Source: Bombiscardovia asteroides_K | GTDB taxonomy: Bacteria > Actinomycetota > Actinomycetes > Actinomycetales > Bifidobacteriaceae | Assembly: GCF_048001765.1 (NCBI RefSeq) | Contig: NZ_CP181447.1 | Span: forward strand, 992,001-1,056,000 | Length of the DNA stretch: 64,000 nt | Reading direction: 5' to 3' | Part shown: piece by piece, positions 33,287 to 41,670 of the stretch | Position numbering within the stretch: position 1 is the stretch's first letter | Layout of the letters: each line of letters begins with the position of its first letter | Notes under the pieces: model-generated | The model's input: only the letters and a program-made list of their open reading frames with translations | Databases searched by the model: none | Told to the model about the DNA's origin: nothing | Program-made: the position numbers and the translations under genes

Positions 33287-33820
33287 TTATTTACGCCCTT
33301 TCAAGTACTTCCGTATCTTCTTCAGGGCCCAGTCGTAGTGGCTGGAGGTCGAAGAGATGAAGGCAGAGCCCAAGGTAGAGTTTCCGGTCCATGGGAGGGC
33401 GCCCTTGGTGAACAGCTGTTCGTTGGTGAACGATTGCGCCAAGGCCATGACCTTCTTATGGGATTCGACGAACAGGTTCAAGGCCTGATCGTAGGTGGTG
33501 TCATCATGCTTGTCCCGTAGCTTCACATTCATCTCGCCGTAATTACGCCAGTTGTAGCCGTCAGGAAGAAAGTCGTGGGTCCTGCCCTGCTGGTTGTCCT
33601 CCACCCAGTTCAACAGCAGCTGATGCCACTCATAGAGATGAACGAGCACATCCTTGATGTTCCTGTCGCGTGCCCAATGGGCCCCCTTCTCCTTGCTCAG
33701 GTCGAAGGAAAAGCGGCCATTGCATTCTTCAGGTGTTAGCGGCTCAAGCAGCGCCATGATTTTGTCGAAGCCATCATCAGCCGCCTTGATGAGTTCTTCC
33801 TTGGTGGTAGGTCGCGCCAT
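33287..33820 (-). CDS. ClbS/DfsB-family (DinB-like four-helix) protein
   Basis: A 177-residue protein with ATG at 33820 behind GGAGG. Begins MARPTTKEELIKAADDGFDK and contains WARDRNIKDVLVHLYEWHQL, LPDGYNWRNYGEMN, LRDKHDDTTYDQA, and near the end GSAFISSTSSHYDWALKKIR. This matches ClbS/DfsB (formerly DUF1706) throughout, at full length. ClbS protects colibactin producers by hydrolysing the cyclopropane warhead; most bacterial relatives have no known substrate. A stand-alone gene here with no genotoxin cluster visible, suggesting protection against compounds made by neighbours. Confidence 0.85.
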   Translation of the reverse strand: MARPTTKEELIKAADDGFDKIMALLEPLTPEECNGRFSFDLSKEKGAHWARDRNIKDVLVHLYEWHQLLLNWVEDNQQGRTHDFLPDGYNWRNYGEMNVKLRDKHDDTTYDQALNLFVESHKKVMALAQSFTNEQLFTKGALPWTGNSTLGSAFISSTSSHYDWALKKIRKYLKGRK

Positions 33821-34140
33821 GACGGTCCTCCATTTGTCTGTTGTTGACAAGATTTGACTGGTTCATCGTCACCTGTCACGGTTTGTCATTGACTGTACCC
33901 TATATGGGCCTTGCAAATGCTCGTGTGTAGGAAATCGTCGCATACTTCAGTGTTTACCTGTATTGGCGGAAAACCATCAAGTGCTCACAGTTGCACCTAC
34001 CTAACAATTAAATTCATCAAGCCAAGCTCTGCATATACCCGACTTAATTTATTTAACAAGAGGCATGAGGGAATGGCAGATGTCGGCAGGCTTTGCTTGG
34101 CTCAAATATGTATTCGGGTGCATACAGCAGGATTTTTTTT
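33821..34140. other. Intergenic region upstream of the ClbS-like gene
   Basis: Includes a small inverted repeat TTGTC-N7-GACAA at 33834-33850 close to the ClbS-like start, and a run of ten T near 34133-34142 at the end of the FtsX-type gene. No gene is supported. Confidence 0.4.
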
Positions 34141-35565
34141 TTACTCGCCTATGGCATGCGATATGACACTGACAGAGTTCTCGAATCTGGTGGTCAGAGC
34201 TTGGATTCCTGTGGCTGCGGCACCAAGCACGGATGCAATGAGCACCACTACGATCCAAGCGCCCCATTGCACGCTCATCTGTGCTTTGCCCATGAAGCGC
34301 GAGAACATGAAGGTAAGGGATGAGGTGCAGAGCAAGGTGATGACCAGGGAGAACAGTGTGCTGGTAATCATAGTGATGATGCCGTCAAGTGCGCCCAATA
34401 CTCTGAGCTGACCGATTCCAGCACCTGATACGTAGGTCAGCGCCAGATCAAGTCCTCTGCCTTTGGAAGTGATCAAGGTGCCTGCAATTGCACCTGTTAT
34501 CGCGATGATCAGTGGCGGTCCAGTGAGCGCCAAGAGACTCGCAAACATGTCTGCGGTCGCCGGAACAGTACTGCCTGGTTTGGGGGGCAAAGCGACTTGG
34601 ATGGTGGTGATCATCGTGCTCAATCCTCCGCTGACGGTCATTAGCAATGACAGACCTGCAGTCATCGGGATGATCGCCGCTCCCTGGCGCTGTATGCTGC
34701 CGACAGCCTGCTGGCCTGCCAGCCTCCAGGTTCTGGATGGCAACGCTACAATACGCGTCCATATCGCAGTGAATCTGGGCAGGAGGTATGGCGTGAAAGC
34801 CGCTAGAGAGAATACCAGGAGGAACATGCCACCCATGGCGAAGGCGAGAAATACCGTCATCCGATCTGGAGCGGCATCGCTGCTCATCTGACTGGCACGA
34901 GGGTTAGTTGCAAGTGCAAAAGCTGGAATCAGCAACATGCAGCCAGCGCCAATCAAGCATACGATTCCCAGGAGGAAGCGGAAGACGCCTATCTGCTTTG
35001 GCGGATTCTGGGATTGCCTGAGGGCTTCCATTGGTCGTATTTTCGAGAGCGAACGGATAGTCAACAAGGTGCTTATGAAGATGGGCGCAGCGCTGAAAGC
35101 GAGGCCTTTGCCCGGCGAATCGAACAGGTGGCTGCCGGCATAGGTCAAATGCAAATCTAATGGATTTGTCACCATGGCGAAGATCAAGGGCGTAATCACT
35201 GGCAGCAAAAGGCAGGTGGCTGCAATAGACAGGATGAATAATCCCATGACTATCAGCAGATTCCAGGCCAGCAGTTGCCAAGGCAGAGCGCCTTGTAAAA
35301 CCATGAGCGCCAGTTGATGCCGTCGTTGATTCAGTGCTGAGTTCATGACCCATAGCAGCACAGCTACGGTGATGATCACGCTGAATGCTAAGGCGGGACC
35401 AGTGAATGAGGATCCAAGTTCCTGCTCCGGGCCCTGATAGTCCTGATCAATGATTGCGGCGACCGCAAAGAGGGAGCAGATGACAGTCTGGGATACGACC
35501 ATGGCCAGCAAGACGGCGCTCCAGACCGTAGGCGCTGCTTTGAGTTCGGACAGAGCGCCTCTCAT
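34141..35565 (-). CDS. FtsX-family ABC permease (MacB/BceB-like)
   Basis: A 474-residue permease from ATG 35565 (MRGALSELKAAPT); it overlaps the ATPase stop by ATGA. Helix content is two FtsX-like halves: helix, then LNQRRHQLALMVLQGALPWQ with two helices, then a second set (around LLMTVSGGLSTMITTIQVAL and LALTYVSGAGIGQLRVLGAL) and the closing helices. The duplicated (R)RxxxxLMxxxGA motif is characteristic of FtsX permeases. It pairs with a LolD/MacB-type ATPase. Such two-gene systems act in peptide resistance or in moving hydrophobic substrates; no extracellular sensing domain is seen. Confidence 0.82.
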   Translation of the reverse strand: MRGALSELKAAPTVWSAVLLAMVVSQTVICSLFAVAAIIDQDYQGPEQELGSSFTGPALAFSVIITVAVLLWVMNSALNQRRHQLALMVLQGALPWQLLAWNLLIVMGLFILSIAATCLLLPVITPLIFAMVTNPLDLHLTYAGSHLFDSPGKGLAFSAAPIFISTLLTIRSLSKIRPMEALRQSQNPPKQIGVFRFLLGIVCLIGAGCMLLIPAFALATNPRASQMSSDAAPDRMTVFLAFAMGGMFLLVFSLAAFTPYLLPRFTAIWTRIVALPSRTWRLAGQQAVGSIQRQGAAIIPMTAGLSLLMTVSGGLSTMITTIQVALPPKPGSTVPATADMFASLLALTGPPLIIAITGAIAGTLITSKGRGLDLALTYVSGAGIGQLRVLGALDGIITMITSTLFSLVITLLCTSSLTFMFSRFMGKAQMSVQWGAWIVVVLIASVLGAAATGIQALTTRFENSVSVISHAIGE

Positions 35566-36320
35566 ACCATGGGCGCTTTCGCAGAGAATGATTGGCTGAT
35601 TTGGCCATCGCGCACGGCAAACAGCCGATCGCACTGACCTGCCACCTCATTGTTATGCGTCACCAGTACGATGGTTTTCTTTTCGTGGTTGGCAAGTTCC
35701 TTCAGCACCGATATGACCTTTTCTCCGGATTCCTGATCCAGGGCGCCAGTTGGCTCGTCCGCGAATACCACGTCTGCGTCGGATAACAGGACCCGGGCCA
35801 GGGCAACACGTTGCTGCTCGCCTCCTGACAGCAGGGTGACGCTTTTCTTTTTCTGATCGATCAAGCCAAAGTACTTCAAGAGGGAATCCGCCGTTTTTCT
35901 GGGAAAGCGGGATCCACGAAGGGTGAATGGCAGAGCCAGATTCTGTTCGACTGTCATGCTGGTGATCAGGTTGTAGGACTGAAATACGAAGCCTAGATGC
36001 TGGCGTCTGAACTTGGTCATGGCCGACAGCCCCAGACGGGTTATGTCCTTGCCCAGCAGAAGCACGGTGCCGCTAGTGGCCTTCTCCAACCCAGCCAGGC
36101 AGTACAGCAGCGTCGATTTCCCGCTGCCTGACGGCCCGATGATACCGGTCATCTCCCCCGGATAGGCAGTGAATGCGATGTCATTGAGAATGGTCAGCGA
36201 ATCGCCGCGGCGCGGGGAGACCACCATGGACAACCCCGTAGCTTCAATCGTTGGTGTCGGTCCTCTGCTCGCGCTTAGGTTGGGGTTATTCATAGTTGCA
36301 TCTTTCCCTTGGATGATCAT
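35562..36320 (-). CDS. ABC ATPase of the LolD/MacB type
   Basis: A 252-residue ATPase. The ATG at 36320 follows GGAAGG at six bases; ATG 36293 is a close alternative. Walker A GIIGPSGSGKSTLLYCLAGL, Q-loop FVFQSYNLITSMTVEQNLAL, signature LLSGGEQQRVALARVLL, Walker B VVFADEPTGALD and H-loop VLVTHNNE are intact. The QSYNL..L and GEQQRVA forms are diagnostic of MacB/BceA-type ATPases that drive FtsX permeases. Four copies of CCCTGA, about one helical turn apart, lie 150-190 bp upstream and may be the binding site of a response regulator. Confidence 0.9.
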   Translation of the reverse strand: MIIQGKDATMNNPNLSASRGPTPTIEATGLSMVVSPRRGDSLTILNDIAFTAYPGEMTGIIGPSGSGKSTLLYCLAGLEKATSGTVLLLGKDITRLGLSAMTKFRRQHLGFVFQSYNLITSMTVEQNLALPFTLRGSRFPRKTADSLLKYFGLIDQKKKSVTLLSGGEQQRVALARVLLSDADVVFADEPTGALDQESGEKVISVLKELANHEKKTIVLVTHNNEVAGQCDRLFAVRDGQISQSFSAKAPMV

Positions 36321-36608
36321 CGACGACCTTCCAGACCGAGGCATCTACGCTCAGTAATGCTGATTCGCCTCGCAGATGTCATGTGCCTTCGTTCGTCGCT
36401 TGACCCTGTATGACGGTCATCCTTGTCGTCATCAGTCAATTCCATTGATATCAGTGAAAGAAGGGATGAAATACCCTGATTTACCCTGAATTATCCCTGA
36501 ATCGGCCCTGATTTTTTCGAAATAACGGACATGTTCAGGCAGGCACGCTTACGCGGCGCCACCGGTAATGTCAGCAGCGCCGAGAATCAGCTGATTACTG
36601 CTGCAGGC
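36321..36608. other. Upstream region of the MacB-like operon
   Basis: Contains the phased CCCTGA repeats listed separately; no gene seen. Confidence 0.5.
36474..36511. promoter_or_regulatory. Four direct repeats of CCCTGA, phased at 10-11 bp
   Basis: CCCTGA begins at 36474, 36484, 36495 and 36506, and each copy is followed by A or T-rich bases (on the minus strand ATTCAGGG-like units). Helical phasing puts all four on one DNA face, as in binding arrays of OmpR/PhoB-type or other cooperative regulators. The only downstream minus-strand operon is the FtsX/MacB-like pair. Confidence 0.6.
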
Positions 36609-37649
36609 TCATTCGCTAAAAAGCAGCAGGGATTTGATGGCGGTGCGCTGGTCCATGGCCTCATAGGCCTCCTGGATGTGATCCAAGGCAAAGCGCTTGG
36701 TAAAGACCTTGCCTGGCTGGATGCTGCCCTTGAGCACCTGATCAAGCAGCAGATGCCTGTCATATGTGGTGACTGCGGCCGTGCCTCCTCGCAGCCCAAC
36801 ATTGCGCCAGAACAGCTTAGAGGTGTCCATGGTAGCCTGCTGCGGCACACCCACCCTGCCGACCACTGCGCCGGGCCGGGCCACCCTGACGGCGGTATCG
36901 GTGGACAGTTCGGTGCCCACGCATTCCAGAACCGCATCGGCTCCTGCTCCGTCGGTGAGGGCCATGACCTGCTCCACAGCAGCGTCGCCGCGTTCAGCCG
37001 CGATGTCAGTGGCTCCGAATTCACGCGCCAACCTCTGGCGGTCCTCATGCCGGCTCATGGCGATGATGCGTTCGGCCCCACGCAGCTTGGCTGCTAGGAC
37101 ACCGCACAGACCCACCGCTCCATCGCCCATGACCACGACCGTATCGCCTTCTTTGACCTGGGCTGTAGCGGCTGCATGATAACCGGTGGCCATCACGTCG
37201 GAGAGGGTCAGCAGAGAGTCAAGCATGTCGTCGCTGTAGTCCTCAGGTTGGCCTGGAATCTTCACCAAGGCCCAGTCCGCGTTGGTGAATCGCAGATACT
37301 CGCTCTGATAGCCGCCGCTCCCCCGCTTGTCCGGATCAAGGCAGTCACCGTCGAAGCCGGCTCTGCAGACCGCGCAGTGTCCACAGCCATGAGTGAAGGG
37401 CGCTATGACGAAGTCGCCCGGTTTGATGTGGGTGACATCCGAGCCCACCTTTTCGACCAGGCCGATGGCCTCGTGCCCTACGTGACTGCCTGAGGGCATT
37501 GAGGAAATCCCCCGGTACCACCATAGGTCGGATCCGCACACGCAGGCTCGAATGACCCGAATCACGGCATCTTTAGGCTTTTCGATGGTCGGCATCGGTG
37601 CTTCCTCCAGCTCGATGCGGCCTGGCTTCACAAACTTTGCTGTCTTCAT
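36609..37649 (-). CDS. Zinc-dependent medium-chain alcohol dehydrogenase
   Basis: A 346-residue MDR enzyme from ATG 37649. Catalytic zinc residues Cys38 and His59 (CVCGSD, VGHE), structural zinc cysteines Cys89, Cys92, Cys95 and Cys103, and the Rossmann glycine motif VMGDGAVGLCG are all present. NAD(P) binding is indicated by MSRHEDR after the second strand, which suggests NADP preference but does not prove it. Substrate unknown; relatives act on alcohols, sugar alcohols or formaldehyde adducts. Stand-alone gene, with CACA-rich promoter region to the right. Confidence 0.9.
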   Translation of the reverse strand: MKTAKFVKPGRIELEEAPMPTIEKPKDAVIRVIRACVCGSDLWWYRGISSMPSGSHVGHEAIGLVEKVGSDVTHIKPGDFVIAPFTHGCGHCAVCRAGFDGDCLDPDKRGSGGYQSEYLRFTNADWALVKIPGQPEDYSDDMLDSLLTLSDVMATGYHAAATAQVKEGDTVVVMGDGAVGLCGVLAAKLRGAERIIAMSRHEDRQRLAREFGATDIAAERGDAAVEQVMALTDGAGADAVLECVGTELSTDTAVRVARPGAVVGRVGVPQQATMDTSKLFWRNVGLRGGTAAVTTYDRHLLLDQVLKGSIQPGKVFTKRFALDHIQEAYEAMDQRTAIKSLLLFSE

Positions 37650-37970
37650 GCTCCTGCTCCCCATTCTTCACTACCTGGCGTATTCGTCTGCCAAGTATGC
37701 GGATGAAACATAGTTTATGGAGTTCAATCCGCTCGAAGTCAAGTCAAATCCTTATTGTGCGCGATTCACTGAGGTACGGACAAGATTGTCGCACGGGAAT
37801 ACGGTCACAAGACGCAGCCATATATAGGTGCTTTAGAGGGGTGCTGCATAGGGGATGGTCATATAAGGGTTGCTATGTAGAGGCGGCGTATGGAGGTATC
37901 TTCATACGCCTTGTGACAGATCACATACATTCCTGCATGCATGTCATAGGCCGAACCGCTACGGTTCAAC
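37650..37970. other. Intergenic region with an inverted repeat
   Basis: Holds the promoter of the alcohol dehydrogenase and a perfect 8-bp inverted repeat, GGCGTATG (37885-37892) and CATACGCC (37903-37910), near the 3' end of the glycosylase gene. No T-run follows on either strand, so it may be a weak terminator or an operator. Confidence 0.5.
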
Positions 37971-38648
37971 TCATTTGGTAGAGCTTTCATGACCGCCAAG
38001 CTCCTTAAGGAAAGCAGCGTAGGCCTGGGGGTTGCGATGGTTTTTGCCCGCTTGAACGATCAGCCCGTGATATTCACGCAGATCGTTCAGTGGCCATTGA
38101 TCAACCCGTATAAAATCCGCTTCGTACTCTTCGCCCTCCCGGTATGACCGCAAGGAGGCCCATCCCAGACCGTCCAGCATCCGGCGTGCATAGGCGTCCC
38201 AGATGAAGCAAGGCTGGCCGAAGGCATAGAGCCGTATGACATCCGCTGTCTCGCGTCCGACTCCGGCAATAGTGAGCAGGTCGTCACGCAGGCCTTCATC
38301 CGCGCAGTCCTCCACATCGGCCGTGCGGATGCCATGAGCCAGCAGCCACTGAGCCAGGGCCTTGCAGGTGCGTGCCTTGGCCTTCATGAAGCCGCTTGAT
38401 CTGATCAAGTTCGTCAGCCTTGTCAGGTCAACGTCGGCCATGTTGCAGGGGTTGAGCAGATCGGCCGTGCGCAGCTGCTCGATGGACATGGCCGCGTTTC
38501 CCCAGGCTGTATGTTGGACCAGCACCGCTCCGATCATCATCTCGAAGTCGGTCTCTGCCGGCCACCAATTCTGCAATCCCAGACGAGCGAGCAAACGTGA
38601 ATACAGCCACTTTGAGCAATCAGCATTTACTTTGCCTGAATTGCCCAT
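37971..38648 (-). CDS. HhH-GPD DNA glycosylase, MagIII-like
   Basis: A 225-residue base-excision enzyme with ATG 38648 behind GGAGG. The helix-hairpin-helix and catalytic aspartate are clear: LLTIAGVGRETADVIRL (residues 124-140) and WDAYARRM with Asp151. At the position of the endonuclease III catalytic Lys there is Glu133 (spacing to Asp151 is 18, as in EndoIII Lys120/Asp138), and there is no C-terminal four-cysteine FeS loop. That combination, with YHGLIVQAGKNH near the end, fits MagIII (3-methyladenine glycosylase) more than Nth, so it should be monofunctional and act on alkylated purines. The preceding gene on the strand (to the right) is a HAD phosphatase. Confidence 0.8.
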   Translation of the reverse strand: MGNSGKVNADCSKWLYSRLLARLGLQNWWPAETDFEMMIGAVLVQHTAWGNAAMSIEQLRTADLLNPCNMADVDLTRLTNLIRSSGFMKAKARTCKALAQWLLAHGIRTADVEDCADEGLRDDLLTIAGVGRETADVIRLYAFGQPCFIWDAYARRMLDGLGWASLRSYREGEEYEADFIRVDQWPLNDLREYHGLIVQAGKNHRNPQAYAAFLKELGGHESSTK

Positions 38649-38714
38649 AACGCCTCCACCGAATTATTTGACGCTTTTCATGGTAACAGTTGGCTCCAGC
38701 CGGTGCGGAGCGAG

Positions 38715-39389
38715 TCAGAGGATGGCAGGCGCCTGGGTGAAGTCTGTCATAGCGCCATCGGCCTTGGAACGGATGGCATCCCAGTCCTTGGCCGAAGACT
38801 GGTCGTACATGGCCCAGACCTTCATCCCAGCCCGCTTTGCGGAATCGACGGCGACCAGAAGATCCTCGAACACTGTGCAGTGGTCGGGCGCAACGCCCAA
38901 CATCCGTGAAGCCAGCAGGTAGATTTCCGGTTCCTCCTTGCCGATGCTTTCGGCGTCATCCACGCTGCAGACCTGGTCGAAACAATCGGTCATCCCAGCG
39001 TGCTTCAGAGCAGCCTGTCGCAGGCGCGGAGGGAGGCTGGTTGCCACCGCCAGGGCGGCACCGCTGGCTTTTAGCGCCTGCAGGTAATCAAGTGCATGTG
39101 GCTTGGGTTGTACAGCTGTGGCGTAGAGCAGAAGTACATCCTCGTTCCACTCCTCCACAAGATCTTCTGGGCGCTCGTCAAGGTGGAAGCGGTCGATGGT
39201 GTATCTGGCGATGGCACCGGTCTGCATGGAGGCCACTGCAGATGCGTAATCGTCCGGCATGGGGATGTTGCGACGAGCGAAGAACCGTTGGTCGATTTGC
39301 TTCCAAACTCCCATGGAATCCAGAAGTGTGCCGTCGAGATCGAAGATGGCGGCCTTGCCAATATTGACTTTTATTCTATTTTCGCCCAC
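38715..39389 (-). CDS. HAD-superfamily phosphatase
   Basis: A 224-residue HAD hydrolase (beta-phosphoglucomutase/GPH type). Start is probably GTG 39389; the ribosome site is weak. Motif I is IFDLDGTLLDS with nucleophile Asp and acid/base Asp, motif II is AVATSLPP, motif III Lys in GKEEPEIYLLAS and motif IV FEDLLVAVDSAK, with a helical cap between. Substrates for this subfamily are sugar phosphates or nucleotides; none can be specified. It lies 66 bp upstream of the MagIII-like gene on the same strand. Confidence 0.88.
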   Translation of the reverse strand: MGENRIKVNIGKAAIFDLDGTLLDSMGVWKQIDQRFFARRNIPMPDDYASAVASMQTGAIARYTIDRFHLDERPEDLVEEWNEDVLLLYATAVQPKPHALDYLQALKASGAALAVATSLPPRLRQAALKHAGMTDCFDQVCSVDDAESIGKEEPEIYLLASRMLGVAPDHCTVFEDLLVAVDSAKRAGMKVWAMYDQSSAKDWDAIRSKADGAMTDFTQAPAIL

Positions 39390-39673
39390 GCCGCAAGTTC
39401 TCCCATCTGTCGAAGTTATTCATAGTAGCATGACCTCGGATCAGGTCCGGCTCACCGGGTTTGAGCCAATGTTCATCTCAACCAGCCTTGGCTTCAGAAA
39501 AGTAGGTATGTTCAACAGTTTAATGTTGTCGCGCAAAGCATCAATCCCGGCGATTGTCAATTATTTTGCGCTCAGTGAGTGAAAAGCGCATAAAAGTCGA
39601 AGAAAATATACAATATTGATTGAAACAATGTTAGCATGCAAATACTAGAGAAAATCACCGAAAAAGGAGACTT

Positions 39674-40012
39674 ATGGCTATTCAGGAAACAACAGCGGCC
39701 TTGGCTGATCCACTGCGTCGTCGTGTGCTGGATCTCTTGGAGCAGGGCGGCATGGAGGCCGGACGTCTGGCCGAAAAGCTGGGAATGACGCCATCCAAGC
39801 TGTCCTATCATCTGCGGAAGTTGAAAGAAGCAGACCTGATTGTCGGCCACAAGCAGGGCACCAGGGTCATCTATGAACTCAATCTGAGCGTGCTGGATAG
39901 CACCATTCAATGGCTCTACCGTCTGCGGACAAGCGCCAGTGACAAGAGAAGTCTGCCCGAGCCGCAGACTGTGAATAAGGAAACTGGTGCGACGGCGGTT
40001 TCTGAGTCCTAA
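39674..40012 (+). CDS. ArsR-family repressor (SdpR-like)
   Basis: A 112-residue winged-helix protein with ATG 39674 behind AAGGAG. The HTH is AALADPLRRRVLDLLEQGGM to LAEKLGMTPSKLSYHLRKLK, followed by the beta wing LIVGHKQGTRVIYELNL. No metal-binding cysteines. The gene precedes an SdpI-like immunity gene by 10 bp, the same arrangement as sdpR-sdpI in Bacillus. There SdpR represses the operon until SdpI, occupied by toxin, recruits it to the membrane. AT-rich inverted repeats lie upstream, but I could not define an operator. Confidence 0.85.
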   Translation: MAIQETTAALADPLRRRVLDLLEQGGMEAGRLAEKLGMTPSKLSYHLRKLKEADLIVGHKQGTRVIYELNLSVLDSTIQWLYRLRTSASDKRSLPEPQTVNKETGATAVSES

Positions 40013-40022
40013 GGAGACTCTC

Positions 40023-40751
40023 ATGGCTGATGGCGGCAAAGCGGGTCGGTTCGTCCCGACCCTGGTCGTGGCTCAGTGGTTGCCGGGGATGATCATGCTG
40101 GGTGTAAGCTGCTTAGTGGTCAATCGTCTGCCAAACGAAAAGGTCCCGCTTCATTGGAACGCACAGAACCAGGTGGATCGCTGGGGCTCTCCCCAGGAGC
40201 TGGTTTGGATGCCCTGCTTCTGTCTTGTCATTGCGCTGATTTGGACCATCATGATGCTTGTCCTGCGCGCATATTTGATTAAACGTGGTGATGAAGCGGG
40301 ACATACCTTAACCGTTTTTCTGCTGGGTGGGCTAGGCATGCAGATTGTTTTCGCTGTTATAGATACGTTCTCCATAGCCGCTGCCGATTCTCATTGGGAC
40401 TGGTGGCCGACGGATTTCGGCATCGATAAAGTCGCCATGCTATTGACCGGTCTGATTCTAATAGTCATCGGCAATCTTGCTCCTAAAATCAGACCCAACG
40501 GCATCAGCGGTTTTCGAGTGCCAGGTGCCTACTCCAGCCGTGAGGCTTGGCGTCGTTGTCAGCAGTTTGGCGGTGTGCTCTTCATGATTCTGGGCGTGGT
40601 CATAATCCTGTCTGCCCTGGCTTATAACGGAGTCAGACTCTACTGGACCTGCGGAACCGCTCTGGCAATCGTCCTTGTACTCATTTTTGCCTATGGTTCA
40701 TACGCTGGCAGAAAGCATGCCGGGCAGGGAGGACCTATCTACCACCGTTAG
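40023..40751 (+). CDS. SdpI/DUF1648-like membrane protein
   Basis: A 242-residue protein from ATG 40023 with AAGGAG upstream. N-terminal DUF1648 sequence (MIMLGVSCLVVNRLPNEKVPLHWNAQNQ shape, 'P.HW...G..D') leads into six helices, with IGNLAPKIRPNGISGFRVPG and SREAWRRCQQFGG, the signature SdpI block between helices. In Bacillus SdpI binds the SdpC killing factor and gives immunity. No SdpC-like toxin gene is visible here, so it may protect against foreign toxins or serve another envelope role. Confidence 0.85.
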   Translation: MADGGKAGRFVPTLVVAQWLPGMIMLGVSCLVVNRLPNEKVPLHWNAQNQVDRWGSPQELVWMPCFCLVIALIWTIMMLVLRAYLIKRGDEAGHTLTVFLLGGLGMQIVFAVIDTFSIAAADSHWDWWPTDFGIDKVAMLLTGLILIVIGNLAPKIRPNGISGFRVPGAYSSREAWRRCQQFGGVLFMILGVVIILSALAYNGVRLYWTCGTALAIVLVLIFAYGSYAGRKHAGQGGPIYHR

Positions 40752-41190
40752 TTCCTGTATGCAATGCGTGAGCTAAAAGAGGCTGTAAATGACAGATCAG
40801 GATACAAGTAAGAACTTCCTGGATTCGTTGAAGGACTCAAAGCTGATTTAGATTAAATCAAGTATCCGGCAGCATGGTGCTTTATCGGCAGCGTCAGTAC
40901 ACGAGTCAAATTCGACAGTCCGACCAGTCATCAGCTTTCACGCTGAAGGCCCTATTAGCGGCTATGGCGCACAGCCTGTATTTCATGGAAACCAGCTTGC
41001 CGAAAACAAGGATTAAAGTCAGCGCGCTTCTGTCGGGGATATTGAGGAAGTAAGACCATCCCCGGTATCTTTCTCGTCTGACTTAACCCAAGAATGACTG
41101 GCTACACGCCCAGCAATCACCCGCGCATTTACACTCTTGAATCTGCACAGCTATCTAGCCAGTTTAGATCTCAGGGAAATTCTTGCTTTC
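40752..41190. other. Intergenic region between sdpI-like and GNAT genes
   Basis: Apart from the possible pseudogene, a 7-bp stem CGGGGAT/ATCCCCG (41034-41040 and 41058-41064) with a long loop lies toward the end and may be a weak terminator. Confidence 0.35.
40789..41016 (+). pseudogene. Possible small gene interrupted by an amber codon
   Basis: ATG 40789 follows AAGAGG at six bases and opens 20 codons (MTDQDTSKNFLDSLKDSKLI) to a TAG; the same frame then stays open for another 54 codons (SSIRQHGALSAASVHESNST ... NQLAENKD) to TAA at 41014-41016. No similarity recognised. It could be a gene killed by one nonsense mutation downstream of sdpI, or two chance frames. Confidence 0.3.
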
Positions 41191-41670
41191 TTAGCAACGA
41201 TTCACAGTTTTACTTAAATTAATGAATTCATATAGGCCATCGTTTGATTTCTGCAGTTTAGAACCATCTATTTTAAATCCTGCTCTTTGATAAACTTTAA
41301 TTGCACGTTTATTGAAGCTAGCTACTGATAAAACTATTATTCTGTAATTAAAATTATTCTGTATAAATGCTTCGATCTCTGTAACGAAATTCAATCCCAG
41401 CCCTCGTCCGGTTAAATCCGGTCTCAATCCCAATCCGACTTCCACTTTTTGCTCTGACAGCCTTTCCAAGCAAAAATAACCAACCAGTTCATCTTTATCA
41501 TCCAAAATCTGATAATACTTATTTCCCCGTAACTTCGGAGTGATTATCTCTTCAAAATCCTCTGGATCATTTTCCATATCATAAAAACTATAAGTATCGC
41601 TGTAATGCCATTTTCTGGCGATCTTGTCTGCATTTGCCTGAGTTAAGTGTGCTATTTTCTTAAATTTCAT
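41191..41670 (-). CDS. GNAT-family N-acetyltransferase
   Basis: A 159-residue acetyltransferase, complete for the family. The coenzyme A loop is VGLGLRPDLTGRGLGLNFVT, preceded by ELVGYFCLERLSE and followed by NNFNYRIIVLSVASFNKRAI and VYQRAGFKI (the N..A...Y...GF motif of RimJ/RimL-type enzymes). Acceptor unknown. Base composition is strikingly AT-rich compared with the core genes beside it (many AAA, ATT, TTA codons), the best sign of recent foreign origin in the window. It marks the border between accessory and core regions. Confidence 0.88.
   Translation of the reverse strand: MKFKKIAHLTQANADKIARKWHYSDTYSFYDMENDPEDFEEIITPKLRGNKYYQILDDKDELVGYFCLERLSEQKVEVGLGLRPDLTGRGLGLNFVTEIEAFIQNNFNYRIIVLSVASFNKRAIKVYQRAGFKIDGSKLQKSNDGLYEFINLSKTVNRC

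Noticed and set aside
37885..37910. GGCGTATG/CATACGCC stem as a factor-independent terminator
   Set aside because: No T-run on either side; kept only as an inverted repeat within the intergenic entry.
39674..40751. Full Sdp killing system (sdpABC-RI)
   Set aside because: Only the repressor and immunity genes are present; nothing like SdpA, SdpB or SdpC nearby.
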